From: a virus
DNA: 23,390 nt
Direction: 5' to 3' (one strand)
Virus record (IMG/VR): IMGVR_UViG_3300007540_004416
Span: 1-23,390 of that record
How positions within the stretch are numbered: position 1 is the first letter of the stretch; each line of letters starts with the position of its first letter. The position numbers and the translations under genes were made by a program. The notes beneath the pieces were generated by a model. It did not search any database. It was not told where the DNA came from and saw nothing but the letters and a program-made list of their open reading frames with translations. This document shows positions 6,059 through 14,231 of the stretch, piece after piece.

Positions 6059-7000
6059 TTACTTTTTATCGACTATATCACACTTAAAGCTTTCTTCTAT
6101 ATTTTGCTTACACGTAGGGCAGTCATCATGATCGCGATAGAACTCTATATCCTCTTCTAGTTTAGAGATCTTATCCTGCAGCTTATATTCGAAATGCTCA
6201 AGCTTCTTTTTCTTTTCTTTTACTTTTACGATGTCATGCTTTGTTTGCTGCAATGCTTCAACTTGTCGCTGCAGCTCTTCAGCGTTATCGACGTACTGCT
6301 TTTTATCCGTTTCAGCCTTAGCTATTTTAATTTTACTCTCGTTTATTCTCTTCTCGGTATTATTTTTAAGATCGTTAATATGACTTTCTTGCATTTCTAT
6401 TTTTTGCTCTGCAAGATCAATCTTATGATCTACATCAATTATACCGCTTCTATTCTTTAACGCTTTCTCTTTTAAAAGAGTATTCATAGTTGAGAATATT
6501 TGTATGTCTAGGAGATCCTCAATAACCTCCCTCCTATGCTGAGACGGCAGCTGCATGAACGGTACAAAGGTACTGCTACCTAGTACAACGATCTGACTAA
6601 ACGACTTGTGATTGAGCTTAAGAATATTCTTCTCGAGCATCTCTTGATAGTCTTTTGCAGCTGCATCTTGATTGATAAGCTCGTTATCTCGGTATACTTC
6701 AAATCTCGATGTTCCGTATTTGTTTATATGCCGTACAATTTTATAATTGTCTTTGCTAATTGAGAACTCTACATGCACTTCTGCTTCTTTACTGTTTATA
6801 GAGTTAACTAATTGTTTTTTATTAATTTTTCTGAACGGCTTACCATATAAGGAAAATGATAAGGCATCTAATATTGTAGACTTACCCGCGCCATTTTCTC
6901 CAATAATAAGAGTTGTCTTACAGCTATCTAGTTTTACTTCTGTAAATACGTTACCGGTACTTAAGAAGTTTTTCCATCTAAGATATTTAAAATAAATCAT
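6059..7000 (-). CDS. 46: gp46 recombination nuclease subunit, N-terminal half with zinc hook
   Basis: A 313-residue ORF with the N-terminal lobe of the Rad50/SbcC-like ATPase gp46. Walker A is GENGAGKST at 34-42; a Q-loop region (SQIVVLGSSTFVPFMQLP) follows near 135-155; then a long charged coiled-coil arm from about 190 to 290; and the zinc hook CPTC at 294-297. The ORF ends 16 residues after the hook, exactly where the returning coiled coil should begin, at TAA 6059-6061. Both halves together (about 573 codons) equal the normal gp46 length (560 in T4). The gene follows gp47 by 11 bp with only a weak ribosome site, as expected for a translationally coupled pair. Confidence 0.9.
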   Translation of the reverse strand: MIYFKYLRWKNFLSTGNVFTEVKLDSCKTTLIIGENGAGKSTILDALSFSLYGKPFRKINKKQLVNSINSKEAEVHVEFSISKDNYKIVRHINKYGTSRFEVYRDNELINQDAAAKDYQEMLEKNILKLNHKSFSQIVVLGSSTFVPFMQLPSQHRREVIEDLLDIQIFSTMNTLLKEKALKNRSGIIDVDHKIDLAEQKIEMQESHINDLKNNTEKRINESKIKIAKAETDKKQYVDNAEELQRQVEALQQTKHDIVKVKEKKKKLEHFEYKLQDKISKLEEDIEFYRDHDDCPTCKQNIEESFKCDIVDKK

Positions 7001-7011
7001 ATATTACGCAC

Positions 7012-8073
7012 TTAGGTTATTGATAGAGCTTCAGAGTATAGCTCTTTAATTGTAGACTCAAGTTTACCTTTACTTACGCTCACATCAAGCGCATCAACAT
7101 ATTTGTGAAGAATGGTTAATGTATCTTCTGCTTCGTTTACTATATCATCATCTGACTCAAGATCTAAATTCAAATGATCTTCTACTACCTGCACATGAAT
7201 CGGACCTGCCTTCTCTAGCTTCTCAATGAACATATCAAACCAATATGGGTTTGTCTTTTCTGATACTATTACTTTAACATACGATCCTGATAGCGATTCA
7301 AAGTCTTGATTAACAACCTGCTCCATACTCTTTTCTTGATCGTCATAATGTACCTTATAGAACATTCTATATGGGTTTTGTATAAAAGTCAACTCCCTCG
7401 TTTCTGTATCGAAGATATGAAAGCCTTTAGGATCATCATAATCAGACCACGTCATCTCGTACGGGCAACCTAGGTAATTAATATTACCTGTAGTAGACTT
7501 AGTATGATAGTGACCTGTACAAACGATATCGAATTTCTTTAACCAGTCATCTGCCATGCCGTGATGGATAGCTTGACCTTTATACATCTGATAGCCGGAT
7601 AACTCTAAGTGACCAAACAGCACCTGAGCTCTTGTACTGGCACAAAGATCAAAAACCTCTTCTTGATTTTCACTGCATATCCAGGGAAGCATAATAATCT
7701 CGAGATCATCAAACTGTATTACCTCAGGCTTATTGTATATGCTAATCGTATCATAATGCTCAGCGAGAAGATTCATTGAGTTTATCTCAAGTGTATTCTT
7801 GTAGAATGAATCATGGTTACCGACAAGGGTATGTAACTTGTAGTTGTTATCGTTGATGGGGTCAAAAAACATTCGCTTTGCGCGATCTAGAGATACGAAG
7901 TTAATATATTTTCGTCGATCAAATGTATCGCCAAGATCGATAACGGTATCAATCCCACTCTCTTTGAGATACGGGAAGAATGTATTAGAGTAAAACTTCT
8001 CTTGATAATCTGCAAACGCAGAGTTATCGTTCCTCACACCAAAGTGTAGATCTGTAATCAGTGCAAGTTTCAT
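7012..8073 (-). CDS. 47: gp47 recombination endonuclease subunit (Mre11/SbcD-like)
   Basis: The metallophosphoesterase nuclease of the gp46/gp47 complex, needed for DNA-end processing in recombination-dependent replication. Length 353 against 339 for T4 gp47. The five metal-binding motifs are visible: DLHFG at 8-12, DLGDTFDRR at 46-54, GNHD at 85-88, FGHLE at 153-157 and TGHYH at 186-190. The C-terminal third would be the capping and gp46-binding region. Its ATG overlaps the last base of the gp55 stop codon, so it is coupled to the late sigma gene and read from the same sigma70-type promoter. Confidence 0.96.
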   Translation of the reverse strand: MKLALITDLHFGVRNDNSAFADYQEKFYSNTFFPYLKESGIDTVIDLGDTFDRRKYINFVSLDRAKRMFFDPINDNNYKLHTLVGNHDSFYKNTLEINSMNLLAEHYDTISIYNKPEVIQFDDLEIIMLPWICSENQEEVFDLCASTRAQVLFGHLELSGYQMYKGQAIHHGMADDWLKKFDIVCTGHYHTKSTTGNINYLGCPYEMTWSDYDDPKGFHIFDTETRELTFIQNPYRMFYKVHYDDQEKSMEQVVNQDFESLSGSYVKVIVSEKTNPYWFDMFIEKLEKAGPIHVQVVEDHLNLDLESDDDIVNEAEDTLTILHKYVDALDVSVSKGKLESTIKELYSEALSIT

Positions 8074-8627
8074 TACGTTTTTTTCTCACGCTTCTTAACT
8101 TTCTTACGTTTATTCTCTTCAAAATCTCTAATGAAATTAACCATATACTCTTCAGACCACTCACTCTGTTTGATTGAGTCGTTAAAGTTAGTTCCAGTAT
8201 CATGCGGCTGGGAATCAGAGACAAGATTCATTAGATTGACTTCCTCCGTAAGCTTATATTTTGTATAGAGTAGTTTCTTCTCTTTTTGAATGCGACGAAG
8301 AAACGCAAACCAGATTATCTGCGTAAAGTAGGCGAAGGGGTTATTGGACTTGTCAGGATTAAAGTTGTCGATATATTGTAGACAGTTTTCAATACCATCT
8401 GCAATCATTTCGTCTTTAAACGTATAGTTGACAAAGTTAGGCTTACGAGCAAGGTGTGTAGATATCTTCATTACACATTCGCCTACGTAGTTAGGTACTC
8501 GAGGGCGCGGCTCGTCTTTCGCTACTGCTTCAGCCACCTGGTCGCGATAGGTAACTAGAGCTGCTAGGAAATCTTTATTATTAACGTATTGGTTTTTTCG
8601 CTTCTTTACTTCTTTTACTTCAGACAT
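8073..8627 (-). CDS. 55: gp55 late-transcription sigma factor
   Basis: A 184-residue homologue of T4 gp55 (185 aa), the small sigma factor that directs host RNA polymerase to phage late promoters. The region-2-like core is at about 72-118, including EMIADGIENCLQYIDNF and PFAYFTQIIWFAFLRRIQKE, which matches the core-binding and -10-recognition helices. Both ends are very basic. ATG 8627 has an AGG ribosome site. A clear sigma70-type promoter lies at 8649-8677 just upstream. TATAAATA late promoters in the head module of the same window are the expected targets of this protein. Confidence 0.93.
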   Translation of the reverse strand: MSEVKEVKKRKNQYVNNKDFLAALVTYRDQVAEAVAKDEPRPRVPNYVGECVMKISTHLARKPNFVNYTFKDEMIADGIENCLQYIDNFNPDKSNNPFAYFTQIIWFAFLRRIQKEKKLLYTKYKLTEEVNLMNLVSDSQPHDTGTNFNDSIKQSEWSEEYMVNFIRDFEENKRKKVKKREKKT

Positions 8628-8648
8628 AATAAACCTACAAATAAAAAT

Positions 8649-8677
8649 ATTATAGTATACTTCACGTGATAAGTCAA
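8649..8677 (-). promoter_or_regulatory. Sigma70-type promoter of gp55
   Basis: On the minus strand TTGACT (8677-8672), a 17-bp spacer ending in GTATAC, then TATAAT (8654-8649). The -35 begins directly after the stop codon of the preceding gene and the -10 lies 22 bp before the gp55 ATG. This is a near-consensus host-type promoter and should allow transcription before gp55 is made. It shares TATAAT and the GTATAC flank with the uvsY promoter. Confidence 0.85.
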
Positions 8678-9073
8678 CTAATGTATGGTATTTTTGATAT
8701 CTTCATCACCAAGTTCATCCATATAGTCTGTCAGCTCATCCCAGTTAGTGTCGCTATCTATCATTTCATCTGCGTCGTCGGAATCTAAATAGTATCCGCT
8801 TTCTAAATCTTCTATACTCTCTTGGTATAGCTGATACATGGATGCAGATGGCTCTACGTTAGCTACAATGTGGTAAGTTTTTATCTTATGGGTTGTAAAC
8901 AAACTCTCAACCCATTTAGTAGCTACCATTGACACGGTGCCATCTGCTTTATTTAAGATAGAGAATATTAACGGCTGCTTTAACGTGGCGTTCTTTTTCT
9001 GTTTATCTAACTCTATATCTGCCATTACTGTTTCACCAGTAATAAGCTTCAACAATCTTATACCAGACTCCAT
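8678..9073 (-). CDS. Conserved-position small acidic protein between uvsW and gp55, function unknown
   Basis: A 131-residue protein. The N-terminal half (IRLLKLITGETVMADIELD, then ATLKQPLIFSIL) looks like a small beta-barrel, loosely like Sm-like domains with a G-E-x-V-x-A pattern. The C-terminal 45 residues are strongly acidic (many Asp and Glu from about 87 on). A gene of unknown function at this place, between uvsW and 55, is usual in marine T4-like phages. It starts 4 bp after the uvsW stop side with a GGAG site, so it belongs to the uvsY-uvsW transcript. The acidic tail could suit contact with a basic partner such as RNA polymerase or a DNA-binding protein, but this is only a guess. Confidence 0.85.
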   Translation of the reverse strand: MESGIRLLKLITGETVMADIELDKQKKNATLKQPLIFSILNKADGTVSMVATKWVESLFTTHKIKTYHIVANVEPSASMYQLYQESIEDLESGYYLDSDDADEMIDSDTNWDELTDYMDELGDEDIKNTIH

Positions 9074-9076
9074 TTA

Positions 9077-10558
9077 CTACTCCAGGTTAATCTTGTAAAT
9101 TTTATACTCGAACTGTTCCTCGTTATATATTTTAACTCTTTCGTATAGATGTTTCAAGGTATAGTTTATTTTCTTTTTGTATTGTAAATTATCTGCAATA
9201 TCGTATAGCGTACATACCGTCTTTGAACCTGACTTTCTTAGTCCTCTACCAATCGATTGTAGATTACGTATTCTTGATTTCGACGGAGAGGCAAATATAA
9301 CGTTATGCAAGCTTTTAATATTAATTCCTGTACTAAATGTGCCGTATGATGCTATGATTATTGCGTTCTCTTCCTGCTCTGTAATTGAGCGAATACTCTC
9401 TCTTGTCTCTGCATCTGTACCACCAAATACAAAAAATACTTTTCTACCTTTAGATACCTTACTGTTAATCAATGTGTATAGTGGCTTACCGTGCTTCTCC
9501 ACATACTGAAATAGCACTAATGTGTTGCCGTCTAAAGATTGTACAAGATTGTTTATAAACCTGTTTCGCTTTTCATTTCTTACAATGAAGTCCATTTCAT
9601 CCTGGAAGTTAAGAAACTTATTGGCCTTGCAAACTTCTTCTGAGTATTTAAGCGCTAGTATTTTAATTTTAAGATCTGCTACAGTGCCTGCGTCGATCAG
9701 ATCTTTAGTCTTAACAAAGGATTTAACTTGGCCGAATAATCCCTCTAGTACAAGCTTATGTGTTTCGGTACCATCTAGTGTACCTGTAAAACCGAACCTA
9801 TATTTACAATCAGTAAGCTTAGTCATAATATCAGTTAGCGATTTAGCTTTGAAGAGATGAGCTTCGTCTCCAATAACTACACCAAACTGGTCAAACCATT
9901 TCTTGGGCATCTTGTATATTGACTGCCAGGTAGTTACTACAATATTTTCTGTTATGTTTTCTTTATCAACACCTGCGGTTATCAGCTTACATTCTTCTCC
10001 GTAACCGTATGACTTAAAGTCGCCGGACATCTGGTGAACAAGAGAGACAGTAGGGACAACTACGAGAACCCTTCGCTCTTGAAAGAACTGGGTGAGTAGG
10101 TATATTATTAACGACTTACCTGACGCTGTGGGAGACAGTATCATAGCACGGTCTGACCTAATGCAATGCGCTACAGCTTCTAGTTGATAGTCTCTAGGAG
10201 TTAGAGTTAGTCCAGTTGACTTAGCAAATTCAGCAACTTCATGTATAGAGCACTCATTGGTATACTCCAGCTCTTCCGCTACTTCAATATCGTAGTCTCT
10301 ATCTCTACAAAATGAAGCTATGTAAGGAAGTAGACCAGCATACATTGTCGAGTTCTTATTGAATAGTCGTATCTTTCCATCCCACATTCTATTTTTATAA
10401 AGCGGCATGAATTTATACCCCGGGGCGTAGAACGAGAAGAATTCGTTCAACTCCTGTCTTATGCCACCGGAGCATTCTATTCGTATAAATGTTTCATTCA
10501 CTTTAGATAATGTAACCAATTCTCTATAAACCGAAGTTTGTAAGTTTGCGCCAGTCAA
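9077..10558 (-). CDS. uvsW: UvsW recombination/branch-migration helicase
   Basis: An SF2 ATP-dependent helicase that unwinds R-loops and branched DNA and helps switch replication from origin- to recombination-dependent mode. An N-terminal DNA-binding domain (about 15-100; FFSFYAPGYKF and WDGKIRLF match T4 UvsW) precedes the helicase core: PTASGKS at 143-149, DEAH at 231-234, FTGT at 257-260 and QSIGRGLRK at 434-442 (motif VI). Length 493 compares with about 500 for T4. The start is uncertain: TTG 10558 gives the longest frame but has no ribosome site and overlaps uvsY by 35 bp; alignment to T4 UvsW suggests TTG 10519 or GTG 10501, close to the uvsY stop. Confidence 0.95.
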   Translation of the reverse strand: MTGANLQTSVYRELVTLSKVNETFIRIECSGGIRQELNEFFSFYAPGYKFMPLYKNRMWDGKIRLFNKNSTMYAGLLPYIASFCRDRDYDIEVAEELEYTNECSIHEVAEFAKSTGLTLTPRDYQLEAVAHCIRSDRAMILSPTASGKSLIIYLLTQFFQERRVLVVVPTVSLVHQMSGDFKSYGYGEECKLITAGVDKENITENIVVTTWQSIYKMPKKWFDQFGVVIGDEAHLFKAKSLTDIMTKLTDCKYRFGFTGTLDGTETHKLVLEGLFGQVKSFVKTKDLIDAGTVADLKIKILALKYSEEVCKANKFLNFQDEMDFIVRNEKRNRFINNLVQSLDGNTLVLFQYVEKHGKPLYTLINSKVSKGRKVFFVFGGTDAETRESIRSITEQEENAIIIASYGTFSTGINIKSLHNVIFASPSKSRIRNLQSIGRGLRKSGSKTVCTLYDIADNLQYKKKINYTLKHLYERVKIYNEEQFEYKIYKINLE

Positions 10559-10964
10559 TACTATTTTTTATCTGGAAACCTCTATTGTTAATATTTTTTA
10601 TAATATCCTCCAATAACGAAACCACTTCTTCCTGATAAGAAATCTTAGTCAGGAGCTTAATCATATCTTTATCACTGTCAACATAGTTACTTAGGTCTTG
10701 CTTGAGAACCGTGCGGCTCCATGGTTCTCTCTGGAGCTCTCGTAAGTCCTCTGGACTGTTAAGGTCTCCTCTATAGTACTCCCCTAGCACGCGGGACACC
10801 GTCTTTCTCTTAAGAACAAAGCTTTTCAGCTTGAGCTTCTCTTGATAAAGAATTCTAAGATATTTTGCATGCAGGGTAGGTACTTTAAGGCTTTCGGTAT
10901 CTAACTCAACATCATCTATTACTGCATCTTTAATCCACATCTCTGCTATTTCATCAACAAGCAT
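10524..10964 (-). CDS. uvsY: UvsY recombination mediator
   Basis: A 146-residue homologue of T4 UvsY (137 aa), which loads UvsX recombinase on gp32-coated single-stranded DNA. The segment LHAKYLRILYQEKLKLK is followed by YYRG, DSDKDMIKL and a C-terminal RGFQIKNSIDWRK; T4 UvsY has the same order with YSKWL, YYSG, SADKDVLK and SRGFAIKHIQDMR. A longer frame from GTG 10973 exists, but I chose ATG 10964 because AGGTGG lies at proper spacing before it. The gene opens a recombination operon with uvsW and is driven by the promoter at 10992-11020. Confidence 0.9.
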   Translation of the reverse strand: MLVDEIAEMWIKDAVIDDVELDTESLKVPTLHAKYLRILYQEKLKLKSFVLKRKTVSRVLGEYYRGDLNSPEDLRELQREPWSRTVLKQDLSNYVDSDKDMIKLLTKISYQEEVVSLLEDIIKNINNRGFQIKNSIDWRKLTNFGL

Positions 10965-10991
10965 AATCACCACCTAATAAGTTATTTAATT

Positions 10992-11020
10992 ATTATAGTA
11001 TACTTACACTACATTAACAA
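10992..11020 (-). promoter_or_regulatory. Sigma70-type promoter of uvsY-uvsW
   Basis: On the minus strand TTGTTA (11020-11015), a 17-bp spacer ending in GTATAC, then TATAAT (10997-10992), 27 bp before the uvsY ATG. The -35 is directly after the stop codon of the tail gene. The spacer end and -10 are identical to those of the gp55 promoter, and the geometry is the same, so both probably fire together early or mid infection. Confidence 0.8.
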
Positions 11021-11545
11021 CTATATTTGGGCGATTGTATATAACTTATATCTAAATGTTACAGTAGCTTCAAGGTACTGTATATCATCTAGCGATGCAT
11101 CAAAGGTTAGCTCCGATAGCGAGACTGGAAACATATCTTCAAATTTAATATTAAGATTAGGATTTTGACTGCTCGACATAACGATAAGAGTTCCATCGGA
11201 ATAAACATCGTTAGTCTTGAATGCAGTAGAAACGTCGCTCTTATATGCTGCTTGCGAGAACGATTCAGGGTAGCCAAGAGATACTAACCAATTATGTATC
11301 TCCATGTAGTTCATTAGATCTTCGTCAACACGAAATCTAAGCGACAACGGCTCATACCTTAATTTATCACCTGGATATGGTAAGGTTACAAACGGAGTCA
11401 GCTGATCAAAATCACCTAGTGTAAGTGTAGGGATAGGAGCACTGTAAGTAAAATAGTTGACATTAGGAGTTCTGTTTAGAACAAACCTAAACCCTGTAGG
11501 GGACAACATATTCTTATTGCTTGGTGTATTGTCTATTGCACTCAT
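11021..11545 (-). CDS. 3: Tail-tube-fold structural protein; gp3 (tail completion/sheath stabilizer) by position
   Basis: A 174-residue virion protein. The order gp23 - this gene - uvsY is where marine T4-like phages carry the protein annotated as gp3, and T4 gp3 is 176 aa. The sequence itself looks like a tail-tube (gp19-like) fold: LSPTGFRFVLNRTPNVNYF, then PTLTLGDFDQLTPFVTLPYP and GDKLRYEPLSLRFRVDEDL, then a helix YMEIHNWLVSLGYPE. So it is a tube-related protein that either caps the tail end or forms the tube. I favour gp3 on synteny; gp19 is the alternative. An AGAGG site precedes ATG 11545. Confidence 0.75.
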   Translation of the reverse strand: MSAIDNTPSNKNMLSPTGFRFVLNRTPNVNYFTYSAPIPTLTLGDFDQLTPFVTLPYPGDKLRYEPLSLRFRVDEDLMNYMEIHNWLVSLGYPESFSQAAYKSDVSTAFKTNDVYSDGTLIVMSSSQNPNLNIKFEDMFPVSLSELTFDASLDDIQYLEATVTFRYKLYTIAQI

Positions 11546-11572
11546 ATAATACCTCTACATATATTTAGGCAT

Positions 11573-11600
11573 AAAAAAAGGAGCTCCTAAGAGCCCCTTT
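11573..11600 (-). terminator. Rho-independent terminator after gp23
   Basis: Minus strand reads AAAGGGGCTC-TTAG-GAGCTCCTTT then more T (seven T in all). The 7-bp GC-rich stem (one G-T pair) extends by three A-T pairs, with a 4-nt loop. It lies 30 bp past the gp23 stop and before the next gene, as expected for insulating the most highly expressed gene. Confidence 0.9.
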
Positions 11601-11629
11601 CAAGTAGACTGCTAATGCAGTTCTTTTTA

Positions 11630-13024
11630 TTACATTAGGTTAGAAACACCAACCAGTCTGTAGTAAACGTTCTTATCAGCGAAGGCAATTGAACCGTTAC
11701 CAGCTGAACCACCTTTAGCGAATGGATTTGCGACCATGCCGTAGCGAGTCTTAAAGCCAATCTTAGGCTGGAACGTCTCTTCTCCAACCGCACGAACCAT
11801 CTGTAATGGCACATATGGGCAGTAGAATAAACCAGCATCGAATGCGCTAGAACCTTTATAACCTACAGTGAAGTACTGGTTACCAGCTGCGCTTGAGAAG
11901 TAAGGATCGATGTATACTCTGATACGACCGTTCAATACACCAGCGAATGTGTTACCAGTATCGTCTACGTTAAGGTTAGAAGACAATGCAGGAGTGTAAT
12001 CCAAAACACCGGCCATCTGAAGTGCAGAAGCAACGTCAGAAGAACAGATTAGGATGTTACCCTTGCCACGTCTTGTATCCTTAGCGATCTGATTAGCTTC
12101 ACGCTCAATTTGGAAGATCATTCCTTTGAAGCGCTCTACTGACCAACGACCGTTAGAATCAACGTCTAGGTTAAATGTACCAGCGACTGCAGTGTTGTCT
12201 TGCGCACCAGAAGTAGCCGTGTAGTTAACTGTACGAACAACTTCTCTGTTGATCTCTGAAAGGATCTCAGCAGAAAGGATGTTTGAAAGCTCTGTCTCTG
12301 CATCAAGGCCGTGAACAGCTTTGAGGTCTTGAGCAAGCTCCATTGTGTACTCAGCTTTGAGTGCACGTGATACAGCTGTTACAGATACCTTCTCAATTGA
12401 GAAAGCCATTTGCTGGAAGCCGTTGTTGGCAGCATCGCCAAGCGCTTCAGCACGAGCTGTTGACATACCAGTTGCTACAGTATAGCCATTAGCTGATACA
12501 CGAGCAGTTGGATCAGTACCAGTTTGACCAGTAGTAACGCCATCGCCAGTTGACTCATCACGAGCAAAACCAGACAATGTATTACCTGAAGCAGACTTAG
12601 AGAAGTCTGTATCAGCTTCGTTGTAAAGAGCCTCGGCACCGCCTTGGCTAGTATAACGAGCTCGCATTGCAAAGATTAGTCCAGTAGGACCAGTCATTGG
12701 CTGAACGCCAGCAATGTCATAAGCAATCAGGTTAGGCATAGAACGACGAACCAGTGAAATAAGCACTGGATCAAAGATATCTACGTTACCGTCGCCAGCT
12801 ACAGATGACGAGGCACCCATTGCGTTAGCGGGTGAAGCTTCTCCCAACAATGTGGGCATTGAGTATCCACCAGAGCCTTGTCCTGATTCTCGTGAAGAGC
12901 GGGCTTGGTTTTCTAAGAGCGTGGCTGTTACAGATCTACGGTGAGCATCTTTAATCTCAGGAAGATCGGCATGCTCTAGAACTGGTGTCCACTTTTGAAC
13001 TAGTTCTTCAGTTACATATTGCAT
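11630..13024 (-). CDS. 23: gp23 major capsid protein
   Basis: The precursor of the main head shell protein; 464 residues. SMPNLIAYDIAGVQPMTGPT at about 104-123 is the hallmark of T4-like gp23, followed by IFAMRARY. The N-terminal delta region (about 62 residues) ends in PTLLGE at 57-62, which fits the L-x-E cleavage site of the gp21 protease, leaving a mature chain of about 402 residues starting at Ala63. A strong ribosome site (AGGAGAGAT) precedes ATG 13024, a CATAAATA late-promoter box lies 35 bp upstream, and a terminator follows, all suiting very high late expression. Confidence 0.97.
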   Translation of the reverse strand: MQYVTEELVQKWTPVLEHADLPEIKDAHRRSVTATLLENQARSSRESGQGSGGYSMPTLLGEASPANAMGASSSVAGDGNVDIFDPVLISLVRRSMPNLIAYDIAGVQPMTGPTGLIFAMRARYTSQGGAEALYNEADTDFSKSASGNTLSGFARDESTGDGVTTGQTGTDPTARVSANGYTVATGMSTARAEALGDAANNGFQQMAFSIEKVSVTAVSRALKAEYTMELAQDLKAVHGLDAETELSNILSAEILSEINREVVRTVNYTATSGAQDNTAVAGTFNLDVDSNGRWSVERFKGMIFQIEREANQIAKDTRRGKGNILICSSDVASALQMAGVLDYTPALSSNLNVDDTGNTFAGVLNGRIRVYIDPYFSSAAGNQYFTVGYKGSSAFDAGLFYCPYVPLQMVRAVGEETFQPKIGFKTRYGMVANPFAKGGSAGNGSIAFADKNVYYRLVGVSNLM

Positions 13025-13058
13025 TTGTTTATCTCTCCTATTACGGTTTTGATAGTAT

Positions 13059-13066
13059 TATTTATG
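13059..13066 (-). promoter_or_regulatory. T4-type late promoter of gp23 (one-base variant)
   Basis: CATAAATA on the minus strand, one base off the T4 late consensus TATAAATA. It sits between the gp22 stop and the gp23 ATG, at the same 35-bp distance to the start as the perfect box before gp22. It should be recognised by gp55-RNA polymerase. Confidence 0.65.
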
Positions 13067-13067
13067 T

Positions 13068-14186
13068 TTATTTGCTTTTCAATGTTCTTGAAATTGTGCT
13101 GACATAGGCCGACATTTCCGGATCATTATTGTAAGAAGGTTTAACTTCCTCGTCCAATGGCTCCGCGTCATCAAAATCACTTACCACAGCTTTAGACTCG
13201 CTAGTAGTGAAATAACTTTCTTTCAGAGTTTCAAGCTTTTGGATATACTTATCCTCATCAATATAGTCAACGCTCTCAGCTAAGACACCAAATTTTTCTT
13301 TTTGTGTCTCAGTAAGAGATTCAGAAGCCTCAGCAACTAACTCAGCCTTCTTGAATTCAATCATCTCGCCTTTTGCTACAGCATTTCTTTCAATCTCTTC
13401 GTTTAGTCGAGATTCAAGATCATCTGCGCGCTGGGCCAGTTCTTCTACTACGTCCACCTTATCATCAGGTATTTCTACGTAGTGCTCGACGAACAGGTCC
13501 TTAAGGCCGTTAATGAAGCTTTCTGTTACTTCAGCTTTAATACCAGCTTCTACTGCTAACTTGTTGTCTTCCATCCAATTCTCAACAACATAGTCTAGGT
13601 ACTGGTCAAGCTGTTTAACAGTATCTTCTTTCAATCTTGCTTTTTCAGCTTCGATCTCTGACTCAATGTCTACAACATACTTCTCAAGTTGCTCGTTAAC
13701 TTTAGTTACTACAGCAGCTTCAAAAATAGTAATTGCTTTGTCTTTAAAATCTTCGGTGAGTGAATCATCACCTGCAAATAGAGCAGCGACATCTTCTTCG
13801 ATGTTGATATCTTCTGCGTTTACCTTATGTCCTGCTCGTACTACTTCGACAGTCTCGTCAGCATTTTCACTGATTGCTTCTTGTTGAAGGGCATCAAGCA
13901 TACCATCAAAAGAATTCATGAGATCTTCTTTTCTCATTGTATTCATTCTTTCTACCATGGCTTGAATTAAACCCATTTTGGTAGATTCTTTAACAGCTGC
14001 GGCCTTAGGCTTAACAGCAGTAGGCGCATCTTCTGGGTCATCCTCAGCCTTCTTTGACTTACCTGGCGCCTTGGCTTTCTTTGCTACAGGGGCAGGTACT
14101 TCTGAAGGATCACCATAAGATGCTTTGAACTCATCCAACTGCTCGTCGGTGAGGTCTTCTCTCATCTCTAGTTCTTTATCAGACAT
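13068..14186 (-). CDS. 22: gp22 prohead core scaffolding protein
   Basis: The main internal scaffold of the prohead, degraded by the gp21 protease during maturation. The 372-residue protein is highly charged and helical, with long coiled-coil stretches (about 150-215 and 245-300), few aromatic residues, and sits between gp21 and gp23 as in T4. The N-terminal 70 residues include a Lys/Ala/Pro-rich low-complexity part (VAKKAKAPGKSKKAEDD). T4 gp22 is 269 residues; longer forms are common in marine relatives. AAGGAG precedes ATG 14186 and a perfect late promoter box lies upstream. Recognition rests on position and composition more than on motifs. Confidence 0.88.
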   Translation of the reverse strand: MSDKELEMREDLTDEQLDEFKASYGDPSEVPAPVAKKAKAPGKSKKAEDDPEDAPTAVKPKAAAVKESTKMGLIQAMVERMNTMRKEDLMNSFDGMLDALQQEAISENADETVEVVRAGHKVNAEDINIEEDVAALFAGDDSLTEDFKDKAITIFEAAVVTKVNEQLEKYVVDIESEIEAEKARLKEDTVKQLDQYLDYVVENWMEDNKLAVEAGIKAEVTESFINGLKDLFVEHYVEIPDDKVDVVEELAQRADDLESRLNEEIERNAVAKGEMIEFKKAELVAEASESLTETQKEKFGVLAESVDYIDEDKYIQKLETLKESYFTTSESKAVVSDFDDAEPLDEEVKPSYNNDPEMSAYVSTISRTLKSK

Positions 14187-14220
14187 TACGTTTCTCCTTA
14201 TTGGAATTTGCTACTTTTAG

Positions 14221-14228
14221 TATTTATA
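14221..14228 (-). promoter_or_regulatory. T4-type late promoter of gp22
   Basis: A perfect TATAAATA on the minus strand in the short gap between gp21 and gp22, 35 bp before the gp22 ATG, which has its own AAGGAG site. No -35 element is needed for gp55-type promoters. Confidence 0.8.
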
Positions 14229-14231
14229 AAA

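Noticed and set aside
5276-7000. Programmed frameshift joining the two gp46 halves
   Set aside because: Both halves are already in the same frame; a -1 shift at the AAAAAG before the TAA runs into a stop within a few codons. Only readthrough, reinitiation or an error remain.
11562-11569. CCTAAATA before the gp3-like gene as a late promoter
   Set aside because: Two mismatches to TATAAATA and only 16 bp from the ATG, leaving almost no leader before the ribosome site.
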